Origin: a virus
Reading direction: 5' to 3' (one strand)
Virus record (IMG/VR): IMGVR_UViG_3300037042_002198
Span: 1 to 43,534 of that record
Length of the DNA: 43,534 nucleotides
Of the stretch, positions 36,984 through 43,534 are shown in pieces. The position numbers and the translations under genes are program-made. Position 1 is the first letter of the stretch; the number at the start of each line of letters is the position of its first letter. The notes below the pieces were generated by a model. That model saw only the letters and a program-made list of their open reading frames with translations. It was not told the origin of the DNA and searched no databases.

Positions 36984-37922
36984 TTATGGAGGAAAAACGG
37001 TGGTAGTGGTGGTTGTTGTTGTACTACTTGTTGATGGAGGACATGTTAACAATGTATCAGCTCCTATAACTCCTGTAGCGATATCTATAGTATAAATATG
37101 AAATGTGTTTGGATTTAATATATAGTTAAATCCAGTGAGTGGTGTATTAAGTAAGGAGTCTGTATAAACAGTTGTTCCTGTTTCAATTCCTGCACCAAAA
37201 ACTGTATAAACAGTAATAGGTGTTGTTATACATATATTATCACATTCTGTAGGACAATCAATTGTAACGCCCACTAAATATTCTGTAAATAAAGTAGAAG
37301 TGTATATTTCACAGTCATTAGGTATTTCTACAGTGACAAGTGTTCCATCTATTGTTAATGTATCAGCATCTACATAATTTCCATATCCATCTATTGTAAT
37401 AGTAATTCCTCTTTTCCAACTTTGTACTATAGGAGACATTGGTGTATTTCCAAAAGAAGAAGCAGTGGATGATCCAGCTCCTACAATTATAGGATTTAAC
37501 CAATCAACATAATCACCATCATCTGTATCACCTGCACATTCTGTTCCACTTGTCCATCCTTCCACTGTAGCACTACTTACAATAACATTTGTAGAATAAA
37601 TAGGATTGGATAATGTAAATTCAAAAAGACCGCTTGTGTAATTATCAAATCTTAAAATAGATGTAGCAGGATTAGCTATAGTTGTTGTAGTGGTGGTGGT
37701 TAAAGTTAGTGGAATATCTATATCATTTGTACAAATAGGATTATCAGATACCACTTTAATTATTGTAGTACCATCAGGAACAACTCCTGATATATAACCT
37801 GCAACTAAGTCAATTTTAGCCACTCCTGTTTCAAATGCTGATGTATATCCATCTAAATTAGAATATAGATTAAATGGGCCTGTATCAGTTCCAGCAAGAG
37901 TTAATGTTATTAATATTGTCAT
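36984..37922 (-). CDS. Modular poly-Thr appendage protein, 312 aa
   Basis: Seen: N-terminal GPF beta module (~1-70) shared with the 288-aa protein; poly-Thr linker (~76-83); a central beta-rich part with paired Cys (C121, later CPTECDNICI); a module near 230-285 (VYTVFGAGIETGTTVYTDS, then FHIYTIDIATG) of a type I recall from gut phage fibers; and a C-terminal STTTTTTTTVFPP tail. There is no enzyme motif. It is the last gene of the fiber cassette, 20 bases behind the 173-aa gene and followed by a strong terminator. Inferred: a surface appendage or fiber-accessory protein built of exchangeable modules. Partner and target are unknown. Confidence 0.6.
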   Translation of the reverse strand: MTILITLTLAGTDTGPFNLYSNLDGYTSAFETGVAKIDLVAGYISGVVPDGTTIIKVVSDNPICTNDIDIPLTLTTTTTTTIANPATSILRFDNYTSGLFEFTLSNPIYSTNVIVSSATVEGWTSGTECAGDTDDGDYVDWLNPIIVGAGSSTASSFGNTPMSPIVQSWKRGITITIDGYGNYVDADTLTIDGTLVTVEIPNDCEIYTSTLFTEYLVGVTIDCPTECDNICITTPITVYTVFGAGIETGTTVYTDSLLNTPLTGFNYILNPNTFHIYTIDIATGVIGADTLLTCPPSTSSTTTTTTTTVFPP

Positions 37923-37942
37923 TTGGTTTATTTTTTATAATT

Positions 37943-38464
37943 TTATCCAGGGATAGTGGTGGTGGTTGTAGTGGTACTTGTATCTTCTACAGGATGACAT
38001 CCTGCTCCAATAGGATAGGCTAAAATGTCTTCTGGATTATAAAGAAGAGAACCTTCACAAACACATATCTGTATAGCTTGATCTCCTAATATTTGAAAAT
38101 CACTATATGCTGCACCATAACAATCTACATAACTATATAATTGAGGAAAAGATGTAGTGTTGATTAAAAGATATGTTACACAAGGATTACAAGTGAAAGG
38201 AAGAATTGTGGTGGTTGTAGTGGTGGTGGTAGAACATTGTGCCACTACCTCACATATATAACTTTCACATAGAAATGTATCTATTTTTTGAATAACCACT
38301 GTAAGTGTATCACATGTGTTTATTCCAGAACAAGGAAGATTTGCTCCTGAATATACAATATTGTCAGTGGTTATTTTTGTTACACCACATGGATAGTTTG
38401 AAGTACATCCTTTAGGATAAACTACTTTGGTTGAATAACACAGTGTTCCAGAATTACAAGACAT
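37943..38464 (-). CDS. Cys-rich poly-Thr modular appendage protein, 173 aa
   Basis: Seen: N-terminal Cys-rich half (CTSNYPCGVTKITTDNIVYS, then LPCSGINTCDTLTVVIQKI) matching the pattern of the N-terminal docking module in the collar and collagen-like proteins; poly-Thr linker at ~80-87; a second Cys-rich module (CNPCVTYLLINTT, YVDCYGAAYSDF, AIQICVCEGS); then a terminal DTSTTTTTTTIPG. The second module resembles small Ig-like units that recur behind poly-Thr linkers in Bacteroidetes phage genomes, as far as I remember. It is flanked by 20-base gaps on both sides. No function beyond virion surface or fiber accessory can be supported. Confidence 0.6.
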   Translation of the reverse strand: MSCNSGTLCYSTKVVYPKGCTSNYPCGVTKITTDNIVYSGANLPCSGINTCDTLTVVIQKIDTFLCESYICEVVAQCSTTTTTTTTILPFTCNPCVTYLLINTTSFPQLYSYVDCYGAAYSDFQILGDQAIQICVCEGSLLYNPEDILAYPIGAGCHPVEDTSTTTTTTTIPG

Positions 38465-38484
38465 TTATAATTAATTTATTTAAA

Positions 38485-39549
38485 CTAAGGAATATACATT
38501 ATATAATTACAAGCTAATACAGGTTGAATATTAGAATGTGAAAGACCTGTTCCTGTAGAAGAGTTACTAATAGTAATTCCTGTAGTAGAAGTTGATGTAT
38601 CTGGATTTAGATACCAAAAGGAACCTGTTCCTGCAGCAAAAGAAGAACTTCCTCCACCAACGTAACCAGTGATAACATGTTTATGTCCAGGATCAGTGAT
38701 AGTGGCAATATGTGTATGTGCAGGTATTTGATTTGTTGTAAGCGTTACTGTGTTGGTTCCATATATTTGATTTAATGTATAGTTTATGTTACCAGGGAAT
38801 GCAGGATCTACATTTGGATTAAATGCACCACCACCAGTGACAGTGGTTACACCAACAGGTGTTCTTCCTCTTTTATCAGGAGTGCCATTAGCTCCATTAC
38901 ATAAATATATATGTTCCCAACCAAGTCCAGTAATTCCAATTCCAGCTGCATCAAAGTTTGCTAAAGTTCCATAATATTCCACCACTGTATAAGGAACCAT
39001 TTTTTTATATTGTTCTGGAATACTAGGAATAGGAGTTATACAAGCATCAACAAGTGTGCATAAATCAGCAAGTTTTACATAATTAGTATCAACATCAAGA
39101 GCAAGTGCTGTTAATGCTACATCTATTAAACAAAGTTTTGTTATTACAGCTTGTAAAATAGCATGTGTTCCAGAAGTTGATATAACACCAGTTAAACAAC
39201 CCACTGTATAAGGAGCTTCAATAACTGCAATTTCTGCAACAATAATATCAATTTGTTCTTGAAGATCACAAGTTGCTTTTATAAGAGCATTGAATAAATC
39301 AACTATTGTTATATCTCCACAATCAGGAAGATATTGTTGAACTAATGTACATATTATAGCAGGATCAATATCTGGTTTAATTCCTGTTCCATTTAATGTA
39401 GATGTAAGAAATTCAATTAATGCTTGTTCAACATATGATAGAGAATCTCCAGTTTGAATACCAAGAACAGGAACATTAACTCCTGTATATTTAACACATT
39501 GATCAGAAACAATTTCTGAACATCCATTATAACAATTTGAACAAGACAT
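38485..39549 (-). CDS. Tail fiber with phage tail-collar domain, 354 aa
   Basis: Seen: N-terminal Cys module (CSNCYNGCSEIVSDQCVKYT, ~3-22), a helical/trimer-type stalk (~60-175), then a tail-collar domain at ~205-354: GWEHIYLCNG, DKRGRTPVG, TVTLTTNQIPAHTH, GHKH and a C-terminal SNIQPVLACNYIMYIP. The NG...DLRG/DKRGR, IPAHTH and NIQP..A.NYI motifs are diagnostic of the T4 gp12-type collar/short-tail-fiber family, in which His residues coordinate iron along the trimer axis. Known: such proteins mediate host binding. The head module suggests attachment to the same site as the collagen-like protein at the other end of the window. It ends with TAG. Confidence 0.82.
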   Translation of the reverse strand: MSCSNCYNGCSEIVSDQCVKYTGVNVPVLGIQTGDSLSYVEQALIEFLTSTLNGTGIKPDIDPAIICTLVQQYLPDCGDITIVDLFNALIKATCDLQEQIDIIVAEIAVIEAPYTVGCLTGVISTSGTHAILQAVITKLCLIDVALTALALDVDTNYVKLADLCTLVDACITPIPSIPEQYKKMVPYTVVEYYGTLANFDAAGIGITGLGWEHIYLCNGANGTPDKRGRTPVGVTTVTGGGAFNPNVDPAFPGNINYTLNQIYGTNTVTLTTNQIPAHTHIATITDPGHKHVITGYVGGGSSSFAAGTGSFWYLNPDTSTSTTGITISNSSTGTGLSHSNIQPVLACNYIMYIP

Positions 39550-39561
39550 TTATTTTTATTT

Positions 39562-39840
39562 TTATTTGTGTATTAATAGTTTTACTCTACTTGCAATCAT
39601 TTCTAATGAAATATTAGTGTCACAATAATTACCATAATCTATATTACAAACTCTATATAATAAAATTCTTTTATAGTTTATAAGATCAAAAGTCACTTCA
39701 CTTTTTATAGAACGATTTAAAGAAAATACTGTATTATTATATAGATTATTTGCAAGTTCTGCCAACTTACAATTAATATCTGCAAGTAAAGCAGGAATAC
39801 TAGAACAATCTACACAATTTGTAAGTTTGGGTAATAACAT
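39562..39840 (-). CDS. Conserved small phage protein, 92 aa
   Basis: Not a named family. Seen: N-terminal CVDCSS and a DINCKLAELANNLYNN helix, then LINYKRILLYRVCNIDYGNY and an IASRVKLL end. I recall closely similar small proteins next to fiber genes in Bacteroidetes phages, always with 'DCKL', 'YKRIL' and 'IASRVKLL'. Cys spacing could bind metal or form disulfides. Its first 41 bases overlap the 50-aa zinc-ribbon gene, so translation is likely coupled, and it precedes the collar fiber by 12 bases. Possibly an assembly factor or adaptor for fibers; this is inference from position. Confidence 0.6.
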   Translation of the reverse strand: MLLPKLTNCVDCSSIPALLADINCKLAELANNLYNNTVFSLNRSIKSEVTFDLINYKRILLYRVCNIDYGNYCDTNISLEMIASRVKLLIHK

Positions 39841-39952
39841 CTTTTATTCGTTTTGTGCCTTTAGTTAATGCAGCATTACACGCTGCACAAAGACCATTAA
39901 TTAATTGACAGCCACAACCAAATTTTGCTCCACAATTACGACAGTTTGCCAT
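39800..39952 (-). CDS. Zinc-ribbon-like miniprotein, 50 aa
   Basis: An ATG at 39952 one base after the 187-aa gene's stop opens a 50-codon frame to TAG (39802-39800). It encodes C4-x2-C7 (CRNC), C13-G-C15 (GCGC) and C22-x2-C25 (CAAC), then a basic tail (TKGTKRIKD). Six Cys in the first 25 residues in CxxC pairs point to a zinc ribbon or knuckle. It overlaps the 92-aa gene by 41 bases in another frame. It is shorter than most ORF cut-offs and would be missed by them. The compact packing (gap of one base upstream) and Cys pattern support a real gene; its function is unknown. Confidence 0.7.
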   Translation of the reverse strand: MANCRNCGAKFGCGCQLINGLCAACNAALTKGTKRIKDVITQTYKLCRLF

Positions 39953-39953
39953 T

Positions 39954-40517
39954 TTAAGAAAAGTTAATTATATAATTATTTCCAAAACATTGACAACCAT
40001 TTCTCATAAAATTATTTAACATTTTACTTGCTTGGTTATAAAGTTTATTTGATTCAATTATTGCACAGTTATTAGCTGCAGCAATTGCTCCTTGTATAAA
40101 GAAATATATACTGGTTAAATCCACCTTAGATTGAGTTTTAATAGCTCTATCACATTCCATCATATCTAATTGCATAAATGCACTATCAAACTTTTCTTGA
40201 AGTTGTTCTACACGAATAATTGTTTTCTCTACATAATTTATATATGAAGGAGTGACAGAATATCTTAAATAGTAAACACCATCGGGAAGAGGTAATAGAG
40301 GATCACCAAAACTAGTTATACCAAGTGTTAAAGATGTAAAAACATTAAAATCATTAGGTATAAATGGAAGAGTAACTTTTCCAAAACCTGGAATAGTTAT
40401 TTCAATAGTGGGAGAAGAAACAATAGGAGAAACAGGATATGTAGAAATATCAGCAATACCTAATGTTAATACATTGTATGTAGGAATTACTAATATATCT
40501 AAATTTAAAGCTGCCAT
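39954..40517 (-). CDS. Structural-type protein, 187 aa
   Basis: No family name can be given. Seen: a beta-rich first half (LDILVIPTYNVLTLGIADIS, TIEITIPGFGKVTLPFIP, LPDGVYYLRYSVTP) and, from ~110, helices with VEQLQEKFDSAFMQLDMMEC, YFFIQGAIAAANNCAI and a final NGCQCFGN. The layout (beta domain carrying a helical, Cys-ended tail) fits a fiber base or decoration protein. It is the first gene of the fiber cassette, directly behind a hairpin terminator and with no convincing promoter, so it is probably reached by read-through from the 388-aa gene. Confidence 0.55.
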   Translation of the reverse strand: MAALNLDILVIPTYNVLTLGIADISTYPVSPIVSSPTIEITIPGFGKVTLPFIPNDFNVFTSLTLGITSFGDPLLPLPDGVYYLRYSVTPSYINYVEKTIIRVEQLQEKFDSAFMQLDMMECDRAIKTQSKVDLTSIYFFIQGAIAAANNCAIIESNKLYNQASKMLNNFMRNGCQCFGNNYIINFS

Positions 40518-40532
40518 GTTATTTAAAATAAA

Positions 40533-40577
40533 TATGCCAGAGGATTTTGAGATTTAATCCTCTTTCCCTCTGGCATA
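40533..40577 (-). terminator. Hairpin terminator after the 388-aa gene, with competing inner stem
   Basis: Perfect 11-base arms tatgccagagg (40533-40543) / cctctggcata (40567-40577) enclose a 23-base loop and are followed on the minus strand by TTTATTTT. A second perfect stem, agaggatt (40539-40546) / aatcctct (40556-40563), overlaps the first, so only one can form at a time. The 92-base gap (40518-40609) holds nothing else I can support. Confidence 0.75.
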
Positions 40578-40609
40578 GGTTATATGATATTATTTATACC
40601 TCTTTCCAA

Positions 40610-41776
40610 TTAAGGAATCAAAGTGGTAGTTGTTGATGTACTTGGCCACACAGTTGTTGTGGTTGATGTAGTTGTTACACATGTATTATCAAAACTTATT
40701 GTACCTAAAGCAGCGTTTAGTATAGCACTAACAGTAGTTTCAGCACCAGATCCTTCTTCAACAGCAATTATTACCATTGAATCTTCCATGATGTAATCAC
40801 CCCACTGATATGCAGATCTATCATACTCATTAAATTTAATATAAAAAGTATCATATGTAGTACCAGAACTAACCCAACTTTCAAAGTTTTCATTATATCC
40901 AACCATTCTGTATAAATGTTTCAAATATCCAGCTTGATAAGAATAAAAGTTTTTCTCTAATTGAGCAATCTCTGCAGATGTACCTGTAGCATAAGATGCA
41001 CGTTGTATAATTACAGCATCAGCAACAGTGTTACAATTATCAGCAACAATAAAGTCAGCTGTAGTAGCAGGTCCACTGTATACAAATGTACGGAAATACA
41101 TTCTGTCATATTCAAAAGGAAATGCTGCAACATCACAAGGTTGACCATAAGCAGTTAAAGGCTTACCAGTTATACGCAAGATGGCACTAGCATCATTACC
41201 AATTCTTTGAAATTGATAAAAAGTGTTAAATGAAATATTGTCAGGGTTATTACCTGGAGCCTGAAGTTCTAATTGATAAATAAATTGATCAATTAAAGCA
41301 GGAACATCTACATCAGTACATGGATCACCACCACAATCACAACAAGGTGCTTGAACAGTTACACTACGAGTGAAACCATTAAAATACAATGTGTCAATGT
41401 AAGAAGAGTGTGCACGTAAAGTTAATGTTACAACATCACCACATTGTACAGTCCAGTTATCAACGTCTGTCACTTGAGTGGCAGGTGTAGGACAACCTTT
41501 AACTTTATAAGCTTCTGTTACATTTGAACTACATCCAGATCCAGAAGGACATCCTTTAATCTTATCAGATCTTTTAGATCCTTGAAGATAAGTATTCACT
41601 CGTCCTTGTGCTACGTAAAAATAAGGAGATGCTGCAATATTACCTGCAGTTGCAACAGTGTAATCGCTTCTGAAGAATCCTACTTCTCCAGCAATAAGAT
41701 CTTGCGTAGAACCGCTATTGGCAATTGAAGTACCAACAGGAACCACGAAGAGGGTTGTTAATGAAAAATCGGCCAT
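40610..41776 (-). CDS. Abundant-type virion structural protein with Thr-rich tail, 388 aa
   Basis: Seen: the N-terminal ~60 residues (TTLFVVPVGTSIANSGSTQD, then GEVGFFRSDYTVATAG and SPYFYVAQGRV) resemble major structural proteins; Cys-rich loops at ~75-100 and ~147-158 (CCDCGGDPCTD) could bind metal; the rest is beta-rich and Ala/Thr/Ser-rich; it ends in a TTTSTTTTVWPSTSTTTTLI tail with a final P. Base and codon use are less A/T-extreme than in the neighbouring genes, as in highly expressed genes, and it has its own strong terminator. It is not a crAss-type major capsid protein by pattern or length. Candidate roles are head fiber, capsid decoration or a major tail/appendage protein; I cannot choose between them. 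Confidence 0.55.
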   Translation of the reverse strand: MADFSLTTLFVVPVGTSIANSGSTQDLIAGEVGFFRSDYTVATAGNIAASPYFYVAQGRVNTYLQGSKRSDKIKGCPSGSGCSSNVTEAYKVKGCPTPATQVTDVDNWTVQCGDVVTLTLRAHSSYIDTLYFNGFTRSVTVQAPCCDCGGDPCTDVDVPALIDQFIYQLELQAPGNNPDNISFNTFYQFQRIGNDASAILRITGKPLTAYGQPCDVAAFPFEYDRMYFRTFVYSGPATTADFIVADNCNTVADAVIIQRASYATGTSAEIAQLEKNFYSYQAGYLKHLYRMVGYNENFESWVSSGTTYDTFYIKFNEYDRSAYQWGDYIMEDSMVIIAVEEGSGAETTVSAILNAALGTISFDNTCVTTTSTTTTVWPSTSTTTTLIP

Positions 41777-41802
41777 TTTGTTATATATTTAAATGTTAAA
41801 AA

Positions 41803-42534
41803 TTATTCGTTTGTTTGAATTCTATATGCTGCACTTTGAACAGCACTTGAATTTTCTGTATACATTGCTAGATTTTGAACTGTTAAATCAAGAAGTTCAT
41901 CTTCTAAATATAATTCTAATTCACAATCTTGATCAAAAGATGGCTGACCATCTAGCATTATATATCCATCTTTATTAATGTATTGAGGATATCTCATATA
42001 CATTATATTAATTGTTTTTGGTATAAATGTACCATCAGTGAATATACTTATTTCATCAGAAGAAATAAAATTAAATGTTTCTTGATATTCAAAAGAAGGT
42101 TTGTAGTGTGTATTATTTAATATAAATTGAAGATCACTATGTTTAGCAAGATCTCTATTAATCCAAATTTTTCTATCTTTACATCTTCCTTTATCAGCTA
42201 TTACATAACTATCTACATAGAACATGTATTTAGGAACTAATTGATGAACATTTGCATGCCATTGATTTAATTCTACGTTTAATAATGTTAAATCTAATGG
42301 TTGATTATTATAATTAATTACTAAACTTTGTAAGTCTTCATATCGCTTTTTAAATGCGTCCATACCAAGACCAGAATTTGTACTTTGACCATCAACCTTT
42401 TGCTTTATAAGTTTAATCTGAGCTTCATTTAAAGCTAGAATTTTATCTTCTAGTTGAATCTGTTGATGTTCATTGCTTGATAGTTTATTTAGTTTCTGAT
42501 CTATTTTATATAATAAACTATCTACAGGTATCAT
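41803..42534 (-). CDS. Connector-type structural protein, 243 aa
   Basis: Not a named family. Seen: helical, Gln/Lys-rich N-terminus (~1-60, coiled-coil-like), a mixed central part (KYMFYVDSYVIAD, KDRKIWINRDL, INIMYMRYPQYIN) and a C-terminal acidic helix (DCELELYLEDELLDLTVQNL), then an Ala/Ser-rich end. The last helix parallels that of the 242-aa ring-like protein at 34827. Head-completion and adaptor proteins of tailed phages commonly end this way. The gene lies 23 bases after the 322-aa gene and 26 before the 388-aa one. Probable head-completion or ring component, from position and composition only. Confidence 0.5.
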   Translation of the reverse strand: MIPVDSLLYKIDQKLNKLSSNEHQQIQLEDKILALNEAQIKLIKQKVDGQSTNSGLGMDAFKKRYEDLQSLVINYNNQPLDLTLLNVELNQWHANVHQLVPKYMFYVDSYVIADKGRCKDRKIWINRDLAKHSDLQFILNNTHYKPSFEYQETFNFISSDEISIFTDGTFIPKTINIMYMRYPQYINKDGYIMLDGQPSFDQDCELELYLEDELLDLTVQNLAMYTENSSAVQSAAYRIQTNE

Positions 42535-42557
42535 GTTATTATTTTAAAACTATCTCC

Positions 42558-43526
42558 TTACATAGCAGCTAGTTTCTTAGTTTTTAATTTTTGTTCAAGA
42601 GTGATTAGTTCATCTTGGTTATCTTCATCAGCTAGAAACTTTACTAAATCTTCTTCATCTTTAGCAACTTCAAAATCTCCTTCATAAACTCTACCATTAG
42701 GTTTTTGTCTATATACTGAATGTGTAATTGATTGTTTTACAAGATCTTTGATGTGTAATATGTTTTCTTTCATATCAGCAAATCTACCAAACACTTCAAC
42801 AGGATTTAATCCTTGGTATTTACCATTTTTAAATTCAGTTTGTTTAAGAGCATTATCAACTAAATTGTATACTACTTCTTCTTTACTATTATCTGTTACA
42901 GGCAGTCCTAATAATCTTGCCACTTTTCTTTTCTTCTCAGGAGACATTGAATCAAACTTAACAATTGCTTTATTAATAAGTTGTTTCTTTTTAAAGATCA
43001 CCTTATTTTCAATCTCATCATCTGCTACATAAAATTGTGAATCTGCTGGGTATTCACCTCTCTCCCATGCTTGATAGCTAGAAGCAATTGTAGGATGGAC
43101 ACGTAACCAGGAAAAAGCTAATTCTTGTAAAGGATTTCCTAAATCAAAATAATTATCACCATCCATTAGTTTTACAGATTGTACATGTAATACATCTTCT
43201 GTTGATGTTGAAAGTCCATAGTTCCAAAATGTAGAACGAGGTCCTAAGTTTACATCTCCTAAAGCAGATTCTAGTTTTGTTTTAAGTTCTGATACACGTT
43301 CTATTTCTAGTTCTTTTTCAGTGGGATCTTGAATTCTTTTAATATAAGCAGCATTCACATCAAGACCTGTTCTATATTGACCATCTAATTCCTTGTAAGG
43401 ATATTTAAATACCCCTGTTCCAGGAATTCTTGTCATACCTTTTTGTGCAAGACCAGCATCCATTGTTTGCAATTGCGAATTACTATACTCTTTCCTAATT
43501 GTAGAGATTTTTCCTATTCTAGCCAT
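42558..43526 (-). CDS. Conserved-type late protein, 322 aa, function unknown
   Basis: I do not recognise a family. Seen: an ATG at 43526 with MARIGKISTIRKEYSNSQLQ; a mixed first part with GTGVFKYPYKELDGQYRTGL and FWNYGLSTSTEDVLHV; a segment with LAFSWLRVHPTIASSYQAWE (~138-157); and a Lys/Glu-rich, helical C-terminal half (KKKQLINKAIVKFDSM, SPEKKRKVARLLGLPV). The C-terminal charged helices could be DNA- or scaffold-related. It is upstream of, and presumably co-transcribed with, the connector-type gene. Only eight bases of its leader are visible, so its promoter and true operon start are outside the window. Candidates include a capsid-assembly or portal-associated protein; no role is claimed. 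Confidence 0.5.
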   Translation of the reverse strand: MARIGKISTIRKEYSNSQLQTMDAGLAQKGMTRIPGTGVFKYPYKELDGQYRTGLDVNAAYIKRIQDPTEKELEIERVSELKTKLESALGDVNLGPRSTFWNYGLSTSTEDVLHVQSVKLMDGDNYFDLGNPLQELAFSWLRVHPTIASSYQAWERGEYPADSQFYVADDEIENKVIFKKKQLINKAIVKFDSMSPEKKRKVARLLGLPVTDNSKEEVVYNLVDNALKQTEFKNGKYQGLNPVEVFGRFADMKENILHIKDLVKQSITHSVYRQKPNGRVYEGDFEVAKDEEDLVKFLADEDNQDELITLEQKLKTKKLAAM

Positions 43527-43534
43527 ATGTAGTT

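Noticed and set aside
1349-39802. TAG recoding to Gln
   Set aside because: TAG sits at gene ends with a TAA or TGA in frame within nine codons, and the long genes are open under the standard code without needing recoding.
40518-40609. Promoter for the fiber cassette
   Set aside because: No TAnnTTTG with a suitably spaced TTTG is found before 40517; the best candidate (TATAAATA) misses the TTTG part.
1-43534. CRISPR array from the repeated sequence at 1-805
   Set aside because: Units are 9/18 bases, coding and contiguous, with no unique spacers.
1-43534. tRNA or other structured RNA genes
   Set aside because: No cloverleaf-like segment or conserved T-loop was noticed in the few gaps; the window is almost wholly coding.

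Overview
The window looks like the late (virion) region of a large, AT-rich, lytic-type phage of Bacteroidetes, most probably a crAss-like phage (Crassvirales). This rests on four things read from the sequence: (i) a virion-type RNA polymerase signature (RxPT, then D-F-D-I-D) inside a 4383-residue protein; (ii) a gene order of ring/adaptor proteins, an HU/IHF-fold protein and a very large tail-muzzle-like protein, followed by giant internal-virion-type proteins; (iii) promoters of the Bacteroidetes type (TTTG, 20 bp, TAnnTTTG) with almost no Shine-Dalgarno sequences; (iv) poly-threonine linkers and Cys-rich fiber modules of the kind seen in gut Bacteroidetes phages. No taxon can be fixed without a database search. 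All 22 genes lie on the minus strand and are tightly packed; every apparent plus-strand ORF is a shadow. Terminase, portal, a recognisable major capsid protein, replication genes and tRNAs are not seen here.

In transcription order (high to low coordinates): 43526-40610 holds three structural-type genes, the last (388 aa) ending in a Thr-rich tail and followed by a strong hairpin terminator. 40517-36984 is a fiber/appendage cassette: a 187-aa protein, a 50-aa zinc-ribbon-like miniprotein, a conserved 92-aa protein, a tail-collar-domain fiber and two Cys-rich poly-Thr modular proteins, closed by a second terminator. 36805-22265 starts from a good promoter and encodes a metallophosphoesterase with an N-terminal HTH-like segment, a ring protein, an HU/IHF-like protein, a second adaptor/ring protein, a 1655-aa muzzle-like protein and three further virion-type proteins, mostly joined by TAATG/TAGTG overlaps or gaps of 1-19 bases. 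22177-1349 has its own promoter, built into the preceding terminator, and encodes an 893-aa virion-type protein, the 4383-aa RNA polymerase polyprotein (also carrying a HEIGE zincin-like site) and a 1664-aa protein with a RecB-type PD-(D/E)XK nuclease domain and a degenerate zincin-like domain. 1274-1 ends with two appendage genes sharing an N-terminal Cys module; the second is a collagen-like protein with at least 89 uninterrupted Gly-X-Y triplets that runs off the window.

Inferred logic: connector, tail and appendage proteins are made together, while the protein set likely to be packaged and ejected with the DNA (structural cargo, RNA polymerase, nuclease) sits in a promoter-separated block. 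Several short modules (poly-Thr linkers and tails, the Cys-rich N-terminal module, the GPF beta module, KAQ-x-G/GGWLNK motifs) recur in different genes, suggesting modular assembly and shuffling of the surface proteins. The standard code fits: stops are 17 TAA, 4 TAG and no TGA among 21 complete genes.
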